Shown here piece after piece: positions 46,771 to 55,265 of a stretch of 64,000 bases of DNA. Under the pieces are notes generated by a model, which did not search any database, was not told the DNA's origin, and was given only the letters and a program-made list of their open reading frames with translations. This DNA is from Streptomyces sp. GESEQ-35. GTDB taxonomy: Bacteria; Actinomycetota; Actinomycetes; Streptomycetales; Streptomycetaceae. Position numbers and translations under genes: made by a program. Numbering within the stretch: position 1 is the first letter of the stretch; every line of letters starts with the position of its first letter. The DNA lies in contig NZ_JAFFSX010000009.1 in the NCBI RefSeq assembly GCF_017948485.1, positions 62,001 through 126,000 on the forward strand. The letters run 5' to 3'.

Positions 46771-47463
46771 GTGACCGCACCGCTGACGCCTCCTCCGCCG
46801 CCACATGAACAGCCGCCCCACGGAGGGTGGCCGCCGTCGCCTGCGGGCCCTTCGCCGGCCGCGCCGGGATACGGGGCCCCTGCGCCGCGTGATGTCGGGT
46901 ACGGGTACGGACAGGACGGGCCCGGGATGAAGACGGAAGTGCGGGAAGCCGCGGTCGTCACCGTCGCGGTGGCGCTGAGCGGGCTGCTGCTCGGGGTGCT
47001 GTGGGCGTGGCTGGCGCCGCGCGTGCCGCTGGTGGGCGACGTCGTCGACAAGAGCTGGGTCGTCTACCTCAAGGACACCGAGGGGGAGCAGGCGATCGGG
47101 GTCGATGGCACGTTCGCTCTGCTGGCGTTGGCCTTCGGCGTGGTGAGTGCGTTCGTCGTGTTCCTCGTACGGCGGCGTGGGGGCGTGCCACTGGTGGTGG
47201 GCCTGGCCGTCGGTGGGCTGCTCGGGTCGCTGCTGGCCTGGCGGCTCGGCATCTGGCTCGGGCCCGAGCAGGATGTGGTCGCCCACGCGAAGGACGTGGG
47301 CAAGGGCGTTGCGTTCTCCGCGCCCTTGGAGCTGGGGGCCAAGGGCGCGCTGCTGGCGTGGTCCCTGGCCGGGGCGGTGGTGCACCTGGGGCTCACGGCG
47401 CTGTTCGGGCCGCGGGATCCGGATCCGTACCAGCAGGGGTCGTACGGGGCGCCGCAGACGTAG
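46771..47463 (+). CDS. DUF2567 membrane protein
   Basis: 230 residues from GTG 46771; the open frame upstream is a shadow of the permease. A Pro/Gly-rich N-terminal tail of about 50 residues precedes four membrane segments (VVTVAVALSGLLLGVLWAW, FALLALAFGVVSAFVVFLV, LVVGLAVGGLLGSLLAW and ALLAWSLAGAVVHLGLTALF) with the DUF2567 motif WLAPRVPL near the first. CACGAT 6 bp before the GTG may be a -10 box. Function unknown. Confidence 0.88.
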   Translation: MTAPLTPPPPPHEQPPHGGWPPSPAGPSPAAPGYGAPAPRDVGYGYGQDGPGMKTEVREAAVVTVAVALSGLLLGVLWAWLAPRVPLVGDVVDKSWVVYLKDTEGEQAIGVDGTFALLALAFGVVSAFVVFLVRRRGGVPLVVGLAVGGLLGSLLAWRLGIWLGPEQDVVAHAKDVGKGVAFSAPLELGAKGALLAWSLAGAVVHLGLTALFGPRDPDPYQQGSYGAPQT

Positions 47464-47504
47464 GGCCGGGTTGCCTGCGGCACCCGTTGCTGTCGTTCAG
47501 CGAG

Positions 47505-47579
47505 TTACGCCGGTCGCCTCCCGTGATTCGCTCGGCCCTTCTTGATGCGCCACTTGCGTTTCCGGGTCTTCTTCGACAT
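47505..47579 (-). CDS. Ribosomal protein bL37 (24 aa)
   Basis: 24 residues from ATG 47579 with GAGGGA 3-8 bp upstream. It starts MSKKTRKRKWRIKKG and ends ANHGRRPA, matching the tiny, very basic actinobacterial large-subunit protein bL37, whose conserved tail is ANHGKRP. It binds 23S rRNA near the peptidyl-transferase region in mycobacterial ribosome structures. It follows the YbaK gene by 41 bp on the same strand. The WRI in place of the usual basic stretch is slightly unusual. Confidence 0.85.
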   Translation of the reverse strand: MSKKTRKRKWRIKKGRANHGRRPA

Positions 47580-47620
47580 GTTCCCTCTGCTTAACCGAGG
47601 AAGGGACCGGCGTCGAGAGG

Positions 47621-48124
47621 TCAGGCGCGGGCGATCGGGGCCAGGGTGGCGTCCGTGAGGTCGGTCAGGTCTTTCGGGGACAGTTCGACCTCCAGCCCCC
47701 GGCGGCCCGCCGAGACGCAGATCGTGTCGAAGCCCGCTGCCGAGGCGTCCAGCACGGTGCGCAGCTTCTTGCGCTGGCCCAGCGGGGAGATGCCGCCCCG
47801 GACGTAGCCCGTCGTGCGTTCCGCGAGGGTCGGGTCCGCCATCGTCGCGCGTTTGCCGCCCACCGCTGTCGCCAGGGCCTTGAGGTCCAGGGAGCCGGAC
47901 ACCGGGACGACGCCGACCACCAGTGTGCCGTCGACGTCCGCGACCAACGTCTTGAACACCCGCTCAGGGGAGACGCCCATCGCCTCGGCCGCCTCCTCGC
48001 CGTAGGAGGGATGCGCGGGGTCGTGGTCGTAGGCGTGGACCGTGAACTCCGCGCCCGCCACCGTCAGGGCCACGGTCGCCGGTGTCCCGCCGGGCTGTTG
48101 CTGCTTCTTCGACTTCTTCGCCAT
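47621..48124 (-). CDS. ybaK: YbaK/EbsC family Cys-tRNA(Pro)/aminoacyl-tRNA deacylase
   Basis: 167 residues from ATG 48124. Hydrolyses mischarged tRNA such as Cys-tRNA(Pro). YbaK-fold hallmarks: HDPAHPSYGEEAAEAMGV, RVFKTLVADVDGTLVVGVVPV (with the catalytic-site Lys), GGKRATMADP and TGYVRGGISPLGQRK. A Lys/Gln-rich N-terminus is present. It lies 16 bp downstream of the LON-domain gene, so the two are probably co-transcribed, with bL37 following. Confidence 0.94.
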   Translation of the reverse strand: MAKKSKKQQQPGGTPATVALTVAGAEFTVHAYDHDPAHPSYGEEAAEAMGVSPERVFKTLVADVDGTLVVGVVPVSGSLDLKALATAVGGKRATMADPTLAERTTGYVRGGISPLGQRKKLRTVLDASAAGFDTICVSAGRRGLEVELSPKDLTDLTDATLAPIARA

Positions 48125-48140
48125 CCGGCCTGTTCCAGGT

Positions 48141-48881
48141 TCAGTTCTGACTCGTCGGGCCGCGCGTCAGATCCGACGCCGGCAACGACGGCAGATTACG
48201 GATGATGGCCGTCTCGGAGCGAAGGAGTTTCAGTTCGTCGCGCAGCCGGGACGCGGTGTCCGGGGCCTGGAGCAGGCGCTGCTTCGCCGGTGTGTCCAGC
48301 ATCATCGCGGCCGCCACCAGGTACGACACGACCGACGGCTCGTCCGGCAGCTCCGCGCCGGTCGTCAGCGACCGCTCCCGCGCGCCCGCCAGCCGCTTCT
48401 GGTACTGGCGGAAGGCCCGCAGCACGCCCTGGGCCAGCGGTCCCGCCTCGTCGCCCGGCTCCTCCGGCAGTTCCTCCAGCTCGGCCGTCAGGAACGGGCC
48501 GGATGAGTCGACCGACAGCAGCCGCACCCGGGTCGTCCCCGTCGCCAGTACCTCGAACGTACCGTCGGCCCGCTCCCGGATCGTCGCCGCGTCGGCCACA
48601 CAGCCCACGCCGTGGAAGGCCTTGACGGGGTCGGCGCCGAAGCCGGCCGCGGGCCCGCGATCGGGCAGGGCTGTCGGGTCCGGCATGCCGGGCGCGCTGG
48701 CGGCCACCTCGTGGCCGTCGCGGATCGCCACGACGGCGAACCGGCGCGATTCGTCCTCGGGGGACTTGAGCAGTTCGCGCATCATGGCGCGATAGCGCTC
48801 CTCGAAGACGTTCAACGGGAGCACGAGTCCCGGGAACAGCACCGAGTTCAGGGGGAAGAGCGGAAGCCGGACGGTGGTCAC
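48141..48881 (-). CDS. LON peptidase N-terminal-like domain protein
   Basis: 246 residues from GTG 48881. A TAGGCT -10 box ends 8 bp before the GTG and no ribosome site is seen, suggesting a leaderless mRNA. The LON substrate-binding domain is clear: TVRLPLFPLNSVLFPGLVLPLNVFEERYRAMM and VGCVADAATIRERADG. No protease or ATPase domain follows. Such stand-alone LON-domain proteins have no settled role. First gene of a small operon with ybaK and bL37. Confidence 0.92.
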   Translation of the reverse strand: MTTVRLPLFPLNSVLFPGLVLPLNVFEERYRAMMRELLKSPEDESRRFAVVAIRDGHEVAASAPGMPDPTALPDRGPAAGFGADPVKAFHGVGCVADAATIRERADGTFEVLATGTTRVRLLSVDSSGPFLTAELEELPEEPGDEAGPLAQGVLRAFRQYQKRLAGARERSLTTGAELPDEPSVVSYLVAAAMMLDTPAKQRLLQAPDTASRLRDELKLLRSETAIIRNLPSLPASDLTRGPTSQN

Positions 48882-48924
48882 GGCGCAAAAGCCTAGTGGG
48901 CGCGGGAGAACGCGCGTGCCCACC

Positions 48925-48939
48925 GCCCACCTGGTGGGC
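48925..48939 (-). terminator. Palindrome after the beta-helix protein gene
   Basis: GCCCACC / GGTGGGC, 7-bp arms around one base, 15 bp beyond the stop of the gene at 48955-50532 and next to the LON gene promoter. Weak as a terminator because the loop is too small unless the inner pairs open. Confidence 0.35.
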
Positions 48940-48954
48940 AGCTCGCGAACCTCC

Positions 48955-50532
48955 TCAGCTCCGTCGCAGCAGCCGCGTGGCCCCCGCCGCCACCGTCGTC
49001 GCGAGGATCCAGCCGAGCAGAATCATCGCCGCGGCCAGCCACTGCCAGCCGCCGCGCAGCTGCCAGAAACCCACCTGGCCAAGGTCGATGACCGGGAGGA
49101 GCAGGTCGAGGGCGAAGAGGGCCGGGTTCCACGCCGGGTGCTCGCCGGACTTGATCGGCGGATGGTCGGCGTGGACGAAGGCCACCGAACTCGCCGCCCA
49201 CAACAACGCCATCCAGACCGCCGCCCGCCCTGGCCGGTAGCCGTAGGCCACCGTCAGGTCCTGCGCATACCCCCACAGCTTGGCCGCCGGCGGCAGGGTC
49301 TCGCGGCGGCGGCGCTGCTTGGCCAGCAGCACCTCGCGGGCGTCCTCGTCCTCGCCGCCGGCCCGCAGGACGGTGGCCAGCCGCTCGTACGGCTCCGGGT
49401 TGTACTCGGCGGTCGCGGCGGCCACCCACTCCAGCCGCTCGGCGAGCGGGAACGGGCCGCGCGGCACGATGTTCTCGTAGGCGAAGCCGCCCATGTGCAG
49501 CCGCCCGGGGCCGGGCCAGCTGTCCGTCCGGTCCATCAGGTTGACGATCTTCGCCCCCGAGAGCACGACCCGCCCACGCGCCGGCCGCTCCCCGAGGAAG
49601 CGCAACTCCGGCGTCTGTACCCGGCGCAGCGACAGCTCCTGCTCGTCGGTGAAGACGAACCGGGCCCGCTCGAAGTCGACGGAGTCCCCGAACCGCCCGT
49701 CGTCCAGCCGCACCCCGCCCTCGCACTCGACCCGCTGGACCCGGGTCCCGCGCGCGGGCGTGGTCCCGCTCAGCAGCACGCTCCCGACACCGGCGGGGGT
49801 CAGATACAGCGTCCGCCCGACGGTCAGCTGCGGCGCGTTCAGCGCGAACCGGGTGTACGGGTTGGCCAGCCGGGCGCCGCGCAGGCTCAGCGACACGCCG
49901 ACGTTGGCCCCGCGCAGCCGCAGCTCGCCGTGCGACTCGAGCAACTCGGCCTGGAGGTCCTGCCCGATGGTGATGCCGTCGCCGGAGATGGAGCGCCCGC
50001 TGCGGTCGCGGTAGACGATGGCCTGGTTGAGCAGCAGATCCGTACCGATGTGCGCGTCGGTCAGCCGTACGCCGTTGTGGAAGCGGCAGCGCGGCAGATG
50101 CAGATCGCCCTCCGTCGCCACCCGCGCCGCCTCCAGGCGCGGCACCGAGCAGTCCACCAGCCGTACGGTCGTGAAGCGGGCCTCCGGCAGCAGGATCTCC
50201 CGCTCGAAGCGGCAGCCGCGCAGCTCGACATACGGGGTGATAGTGCCGCCCGCGAGGTCCAGGGTGCCGCTGATCTGGACTCCGGTGAGCTTCAGGGAAG
50301 CCACCCGGCCCGTGAGCGGGGGCGGTCCGTCCAGGAGCAGCCAGCACACGATCCGCGCCCGCACGGTCCGCTCGGGTCCCCACGGGTGTCCGCCGTGCGG
50401 ATCGTCGACGATCGCGTCGCCGCTGCTCAGGTCGTACACGCTGCCGTTGCGGAAGGCCTGCCACATGCCGGCCTCGGCGGCGGTCAGATCGTCCGGCAGG
50501 TCTCCGGCGCGGATGCCGGCCCCCTCGGTCAC
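48955..50532 (-). CDS. Membrane-anchored beta-helix (pentapeptide-like) protein of unknown function
   Basis: 525 residues from GTG 50532 with AGGAGG 11 bp upstream. Residues 85-340 show regular hydrophobic-spaced repeats of the form L..T.I.G.L.L.G (LTGVQISGTLDLAGGTI, HGELRLRGANVGVSLSLRGA), suggesting a right-handed beta-helix. The C-terminus has three hydrophobic segments (AAVWMALLWAASSVAFV, ALDLLLPVIDLGQVGFW and WLAAAMILLGWILATTV). Homologues are sometimes labelled oxidoreductase, but no cofactor motif is visible. Divergent from hisD. Confidence 0.8.
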   Translation of the reverse strand: MTEGAGIRAGDLPDDLTAAEAGMWQAFRNGSVYDLSSGDAIVDDPHGGHPWGPERTVRARIVCWLLLDGPPPLTGRVASLKLTGVQISGTLDLAGGTITPYVELRGCRFEREILLPEARFTTVRLVDCSVPRLEAARVATEGDLHLPRCRFHNGVRLTDAHIGTDLLLNQAIVYRDRSGRSISGDGITIGQDLQAELLESHGELRLRGANVGVSLSLRGARLANPYTRFALNAPQLTVGRTLYLTPAGVGSVLLSGTTPARGTRVQRVECEGGVRLDDGRFGDSVDFERARFVFTDEQELSLRRVQTPELRFLGERPARGRVVLSGAKIVNLMDRTDSWPGPGRLHMGGFAYENIVPRGPFPLAERLEWVAAATAEYNPEPYERLATVLRAGGEDEDAREVLLAKQRRRRETLPPAAKLWGYAQDLTVAYGYRPGRAAVWMALLWAASSVAFVHADHPPIKSGEHPAWNPALFALDLLLPVIDLGQVGFWQLRGGWQWLAAAMILLGWILATTVAAGATRLLRRS

Positions 50533-50629
50533 AGTCGTCCCTTCCTCCTGTTACTGATGGGTTTCGTACAACTGTTCATGCCCGCTGAGTGACGCCCCGA
50601 ACGCTAAAGGTGAAGGGGATCTTCCACGT

Positions 50630-50652
50630 CATGTATCAGCCATTGATACGTG
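50630..50652. promoter_or_regulatory. Candidate operator palindrome in the hisD promoter region
   Basis: CATGTATCA at 50630-50638 and TGATACGTG at 50644-50652 form 9-bp arms with one mismatch around a 5-bp spacer. The centre is 50 bp upstream of the hisD GTG and just upstream of a GAGAAT -10-like element at 50678-50683. Shape and position fit a dimeric repressor site; no regulator is known to me for this operon. Confidence 0.55.
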
Positions 50653-50690
50653 CGAACGACGCCCGACTCCGGTCTGCGAGAATTGAGCCC

Positions 50691-52043
50691 GTGATCTCCC
50701 GAATCGATCTGCGCGGCGACGCCCTTCCCGAGGGCCCCGCCCTGCGCGACCTGCTGCCCCGAGCCGACTTCGACGTACAGGCCGCCCTGGAGAAGGTGCG
50801 TCCGATCTGCGAGGCCGTGCATCATCGGGGCGACGCGGCGCTGATCGACTTCGCGGAGAAGTTCGACGGGGTCAGGCTCGACCGGGTGCGGGTGCCGGCC
50901 GAGGCGCTCGAAAAGGCTCTCGAAGAACTCGACCCCGCCGTCCGCGCGGCCCTGGAGGAGTCCATCCGGCGCGCCCGTCTCGTCCACCGCGAGCAGCGCC
51001 GCGGCACGCACACGACCCAGGTCGTGCCCGGCGGCTCGGTCACCGAGAAGTGGGTGCCGGTCGAGCGGGTCGGGCTGTACGCCCCCGGCGGCCGGTCCGT
51101 CTACCCGTCCTCCGTGATCATGAACGTCGTGCCCGCGCAAGAGGCCGGCGTCGAGTCGATCGCGCTCGCCTCCCCGGCCCAGGCCGAGTTCGGTGGCCTC
51201 CCGCACCCGACGATCCTCGCCGCGTGCGCGCTGCTCGGCGTCGACGAGGTGTACGCGGCCGGCGGCGCCACCGCCGTCGCGATGTTCGCGTACGGCACCG
51301 AGTCCTGCCCGCCCGCCAACATGGTCACCGGCCCCGGCAACATCTGGGTCGCCGCCGCCAAGCGCTACTTCACCGGCAAGATCGGTATCGACGCCGAGGC
51401 GGGCCCGACCGAGATCGCGGTCCTCGCGGACGAGACGGCCGACCCCGTGCACGTCGCCTCCGACCTGATCAGCCAGGCCGAGCACGACCCGCTGGCGGCA
51501 GCCGTGCTCGTCACGGACTCCGTGGAGCTGGCGGACGCGGTCGAGAAGGAGCTGGAGCCGCAGGTCGCGGCCACCAAGCACATCGAGGACCGGATCGTCC
51601 CGGCGCTGAAGGGCCGGCAGTCCGCGATCGTCCTCGTCGACGGCATCGACGAGGGGCTGCGGGTGGTCGACGCGTACGGCGCCGAGCACCTGGAGATCCA
51701 GACCGCTCAGGCCGTCGAAGTCGCCGACCGGGTCAGGAACGCGGGAGCGATCTTCATCGGCCCCTGGGCGCCGGTCTCGCTCGGCGACTACGCCGCCGGG
51801 TCCAACCACGTCCTGCCCACCGGCGGCTGCGCCTGCCACTCCTCGGGCCTGTCGGTCCAGTCCTTCCTGCGCGGCATCCACATCGTCGACTACACGAAGG
51901 ACGCGTTGGCCGACGTGGCGCATCACGTGGTGACGCTGGCGGAGGCGGAGGACCTGCCCGCGCACGGCGCGGCGATCAAGGCCCGTTTTGCCGGAGGCGA
52001 ACAAATCGGGCACAGCGACTGGAAGGTACCCGAGGGCAAGTGA
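50691..52043 (+). CDS. hisD: Histidinol dehydrogenase
   Basis: 450 residues from GTG 50691, where family similarity begins (ISRIDLRGDALP). Oxidises L-histidinol to L-histidine with two NAD+. Motifs: ERVGLYAPGGRSVYPSSV, ESCPPANMVTGPGNIWVAAAK, EAGPTEIAVLAD and NHVLPTGGCACHSSGLSVQ with the zinc and catalytic His residues. First gene of the his operon. The TGA overlaps the hisC GTG. A possible operator lies upstream. Confidence 0.97.
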   Translation: MISRIDLRGDALPEGPALRDLLPRADFDVQAALEKVRPICEAVHHRGDAALIDFAEKFDGVRLDRVRVPAEALEKALEELDPAVRAALEESIRRARLVHREQRRGTHTTQVVPGGSVTEKWVPVERVGLYAPGGRSVYPSSVIMNVVPAQEAGVESIALASPAQAEFGGLPHPTILAACALLGVDEVYAAGGATAVAMFAYGTESCPPANMVTGPGNIWVAAAKRYFTGKIGIDAEAGPTEIAVLADETADPVHVASDLISQAEHDPLAAAVLVTDSVELADAVEKELEPQVAATKHIEDRIVPALKGRQSAIVLVDGIDEGLRVVDAYGAEHLEIQTAQAVEVADRVRNAGAIFIGPWAPVSLGDYAAGSNHVLPTGGCACHSSGLSVQSFLRGIHIVDYTKDALADVAHHVVTLAEAEDLPAHGAAIKARFAGGEQIGHSDWKVPEGK

Positions 52044-53146
52044 CCGGCATCGACGATCTCCCCGTACGGGACGAGCTGCGCGGCAAGTCCCCTTATGGCG
52101 CGCCCCAGTTGGACGTCCCCGTACGGCTGAACACCAATGAGAACCCCTACCCGCTGCCCGAGCCGTTGGTCGAACGGATCGCCGAGCGGGTGCGCGAGGC
52201 AGCCCGGAACCTCAACCGCTACCCGGACCGGGACGCCGTCGAGCTGCGCACTCAGCTCGCCAGGTACCTGACCGACACCTCCGGTCACGAGGTCGGCCCG
52301 GCGAACGTCTGGGCGGCCAACGGCTCCAACGAGGTCATCCAGCAGCTGCTCCAGACCTTCGGCGGCCCAGGCCGTACCGCGATCGGCTTCGAGCCGTCGT
52401 ACTCGATGCACGCGCTCATCGCGCGCGGCACGGGGACGGGCTGGATCTCGGGCCCGCGGGGCGACGACTTCACGATCGATGCCGAGGCCGCCGGGAAGGC
52501 GATCGCCGAGAACCGGCCGGACGTCGTCTTCATCACCACCCCCAACAACCCCACGGGCAACGCCGTTCCGCCCGAGACGGTCCTCGCGCTGTACGAGGCC
52601 GCGCAGGCGGCGAAGGCGTCGATGGTCGTGGTCGACGAGGCGTACATCGAGTTCAGCCACGGCGACTCGCTGCTGCCGCTGCTCGAAGGTCGGCCGAATC
52701 TCGTCGTTTCGCGGACGATGTCGAAGGCGTTCGGCGCGGCCGGACTCCGCCTCGGCTACCTCGCCGCGCACCCGGCCGTCGTCGACGCCGTCCAGCTCGT
52801 ACGGCTGCCGTACCACCTCTCGGCGATCACCCAGGCGACCGCGCTTGCGGCCCTTGAGCACACCGACACGCTGCTGAAGTACGTCGAGCAGCTGAAGGCC
52901 GAGCGGGACCGGCTGGTGAACGAGTTGCGGGCGGCCGGCTACGAAGTCGTCGAGTCCGACGCGAACTTCGTGCAGTTCGGCCGGTTCGAGGACTCCCACA
53001 CGGCCTGGCAGCGGATCCTCGACCAGGGCGTCCTGGTCCGGGACAACGGCATCGCGGGGTGGCTGCGGGTCAGCGCCGGAACCCCCGCTGAAAACGACGC
53101 GTTCCTCGACGCGGTACGTGAACTGAAGAAGGAGCAGAACGGATGA
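52040..53146 (+). CDS. hisC: Histidinol-phosphate aminotransferase
   Basis: 368 residues from GTG 52040, overlapping the hisD stop. PLP fold type I enzyme. Conserved parts: RLNTNENPYPLP, NGSNEVIQQLLQTFGGPG, FITTPNNPTGN, VVDEAYIEFS and SRTMSKAFGAAGLRLGY with the PLP lysine. Its stop overlaps the hisB ATG. Confidence 0.97.
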   Translation: MTGIDDLPVRDELRGKSPYGAPQLDVPVRLNTNENPYPLPEPLVERIAERVREAARNLNRYPDRDAVELRTQLARYLTDTSGHEVGPANVWAANGSNEVIQQLLQTFGGPGRTAIGFEPSYSMHALIARGTGTGWISGPRGDDFTIDAEAAGKAIAENRPDVVFITTPNNPTGNAVPPETVLALYEAAQAAKASMVVVDEAYIEFSHGDSLLPLLEGRPNLVVSRTMSKAFGAAGLRLGYLAAHPAVVDAVQLVRLPYHLSAITQATALAALEHTDTLLKYVEQLKAERDRLVNELRAAGYEVVESDANFVQFGRFEDSHTAWQRILDQGVLVRDNGIAGWLRVSAGTPAENDAFLDAVRELKKEQNG

Positions 53147-53736
53147 GCCGCGTAGGACGCGTGGAGCGAGTCACGAAGGAGACCTCGGTTCTCGTCGAGA
53201 TCGACCTCGACGGCACCGGGAAGACGGATATCTCCACGGGCGTCGGCTTCTACGACCACATGCTCGACCAGCTCGGCCGGCACGGTCTGTTCGACCTGAC
53301 CGTGAAGACCGAGGGCGACCTGCACATCGACTCGCACCACACCATCGAGGACTCCGCCCTCGCGCTGGGCGCCGCCTTCAAGCAGGCGCTCGGCGACAAG
53401 GTGGGGATCTATCGGTTCGGCAACTGCACGGTCCCCCTGGACGAGTCGCTCGCCCAGGTGACGGTGGATCTCAGTGGCCGCCCGTACCTCGTGCACACCG
53501 AGCCCGAGAAGATGGCGCCGATGATCGGCGAGTACGACACGACGATGACCCGGCACATCCTGGAGTCCTTCGTCGCCCAGGCCCAGATCGCGCTGCACGT
53601 GCACGTGCCGTACGGGCGCAACGCCCACCACATCGTGGAGTGCCAGTTCAAGGCGCTGGCGCGGGCGCTGCGGTACGCGAGCGAGAAGGATCCGCGCGCC
53701 GCCGGCATCCTGCCGTCCACGAAGGGTGCGCTGTAA
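53143..53736 (+). CDS. hisB: Imidazoleglycerol-phosphate dehydratase
   Basis: 197 residues from ATG 53143, overlapping the hisC stop (ATGA). Monofunctional dehydratase without the phosphatase domain of the enterobacterial HisB. Metal-binding His clusters are intact: GVGFYDHMLDQLGRHG, DLHIDSHHTIEDSALALG, and YGRNAHHIVECQFKALARAL. Confidence 0.97.
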   Translation: MSRVGRVERVTKETSVLVEIDLDGTGKTDISTGVGFYDHMLDQLGRHGLFDLTVKTEGDLHIDSHHTIEDSALALGAAFKQALGDKVGIYRFGNCTVPLDESLAQVTVDLSGRPYLVHTEPEKMAPMIGEYDTTMTRHILESFVAQAQIALHVHVPYGRNAHHIVECQFKALARALRYASEKDPRAAGILPSTKGAL

Positions 53737-53740
53737 AGCC

Positions 53741-53905
53741 ATGAACGGTCTCTCCACGGTCCTGATCGTCGTCGGGCTCTTCCTGGTCGGCGGCATCATC
53801 TCCTTCGCCAAGCAGCAGATGCCGAAGGGCCTCATCGTGCTGCTCTCCATCGGTGCCGCGATGTGTCTTCTCGCCGGTGTCGTGAGACTGGAGGTGTGGA
53901 ATTGA
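53741..53905 (+). CDS. Small membrane protein between hisB and hisH (54 aa)
   Basis: 54 residues from ATG 53741, 4 bp after the hisB stop. Two hydrophobic segments (VLIVVGLFLVGGIISF and GLIVLLSIGAAMCLLAGVV) separated by AKQQMPK. Its stop TGA (53903-53905) overlaps the TTG start of hisH, so it is translated as part of the his operon. I recall a small protein in this place in other streptomycetes. No function known. Confidence 0.85.
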   Translation: MNGLSTVLIVVGLFLVGGIISFAKQQMPKGLIVLLSIGAAMCLLAGVVRLEVWN

Positions 53906-54543
53906 GCGCACCCAAGAGCGTGGTCGTCTTCGACTACGGCTTCGGCAATGTGAGGTCGGCCGAGCGTGCCCTCGCGCGCGCCGGGGCCGATGTCGAGATC
54001 ACCCGTGACTACGACAGGGCCATGAACGCCGACGGGCTGCTGGTGCCCGGCGTCGGGGCCTTTGCGGCCTGTATGAAGGGGCTGACCGAGGCCCGCGGCG
54101 ACTGGATCGTCGACCGTCGCCTCGCCGGCGGCCGTCCCGTCATGGGCATCTGCGTCGGCATGCAGATCCTGTTCGCGCGCGGCATCGAGCACGGCGTGGA
54201 AACCGAGGGCCTCGACGAGTGGCCCGGTTCGGTCGAGCCGCTCCAGGCCGACATCGTGCCCCACATGGGCTGGAACACCGTGGACGTCGCGCCCGGCTCC
54301 GAGCTGTTCGCCGGTCTCGACACGGACGCGCGCTTCTACTTCGTGCACTCCTACGCCGTCCACGACTGGCACCTCGAAGTGCAGAACCCGACGATGGCCG
54401 CGCCCAAGGTCACCTGGTCGACGCACGGCAAGCCCTTCGTGGCCGCCGTGGAGAACGGCGCGCTGTGGGCGACGCAGTTCCACCCCGAGAAGTCCGGCGA
54501 CGCCGGAGCCCAGCTCCTCACCAACTGGATCGGAACACTGTGA
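53902..54543 (+). CDS. hisH: Imidazole glycerol phosphate synthase glutaminase subunit HisH
   Basis: 213 residues from TTG 53902, chosen because GGAGGTG lies 7 bp upstream and the homologous N-terminus is MSAPKSVVVFDYGFGN; the frame is open to 53863. Class I glutamine amidotransferase: Cys in GICVGMQ, oxyanion PGVGAFAACM, His in TQFHPEKSGDAG. Gives ammonia to HisF. Overlaps both the small membrane gene and priA. Confidence 0.96.
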   Translation: MSAPKSVVVFDYGFGNVRSAERALARAGADVEITRDYDRAMNADGLLVPGVGAFAACMKGLTEARGDWIVDRRLAGGRPVMGICVGMQILFARGIEHGVETEGLDEWPGSVEPLQADIVPHMGWNTVDVAPGSELFAGLDTDARFYFVHSYAVHDWHLEVQNPTMAAPKVTWSTHGKPFVAAVENGALWATQFHPEKSGDAGAQLLTNWIGTL

Positions 54544-55265
54544 GCAAGCTCGAACTCCTCCCCGCCGTCGACGTCCGCGACGGCCAGGCCGTCCGCCTCG
54601 TGCACGGCGAGTCCGGGACCGAGACCTCCTACGGCTCCCCTCTGGAGGCCGCCCTCGCCTGGCAGAGCTCCGGCGCCGAGTGGCTGCACCTGGTCGACCT
54701 GGACGCCGCGTTCGGCACGGGCGACAACCGTGATCTGATCGCCGAGGTCACGAAGGCCATGGACATCAAGGTGGAGCTGTCCGGCGGTATCCGCGACGAC
54801 GCCTCCCTCGCCGCGGCCCTCGCGACCGGCTGCACCAGGGTGAATCTCGGTACCGCCGCGCTGGAGACCCCGGACTGGGTCGCCAAGGTCATCGCCGAGC
54901 ACGGTGACAAGATCGCGGTCGGTCTCGACGTACGCGGCACGACCCTGCGCGGCCGCGGCTGGACCCGTGACGGCGGCGACCTCTACGAGACGTTGGAGCG
55001 CCTCAACGAGGAGGGCTGCGCGCGGTACGTGGTCACCGACATCGCGAAGGACGGCACGCTCCAGGGCCCGAACCTGGAGCTGCTGAAGAACGTCTGCGCG
55101 GCGACGGACCGCCCGGTCGTGGCCTCCGGAGGCGTGTCCTCGCTGGACGACCTGCGGGCCATCGCCGAGCTCGTACCTCTCGGCGTCGAGGGTTCGATCG
55201 TCGGGAAGGCCCTGTACGCCAAGGCGTTCACCTTGGAAGAGGCCTTGGAGGCGGTAGCCCGGTGA
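54540..55265 (+). CDS. priA: Bifunctional HisA/TrpF isomerase PriA
   Basis: 241 residues from GTG 54540, overlapping the hisH stop. Beta/alpha-barrel isomerase with catalytic Asp in LLPAVDVRDGQAVRLVHG, and VDLDAAFGTGDN, LSGGIRDD and VTDIAKDGTLQGPN. In actinomycetes this single enzyme carries out both the ProFAR (HisA) and phosphoribosylanthranilate (TrpF) isomerisations; no separate trpF is seen here. The Arg and Trp positions used by PriA (RGWTRDGG) are present. Confidence 0.95.
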   Translation: MSKLELLPAVDVRDGQAVRLVHGESGTETSYGSPLEAALAWQSSGAEWLHLVDLDAAFGTGDNRDLIAEVTKAMDIKVELSGGIRDDASLAAALATGCTRVNLGTAALETPDWVAKVIAEHGDKIAVGLDVRGTTLRGRGWTRDGGDLYETLERLNEEGCARYVVTDIAKDGTLQGPNLELLKNVCAATDRPVVASGGVSSLDDLRAIAELVPLGVEGSIVGKALYAKAFTLEEALEAVAR

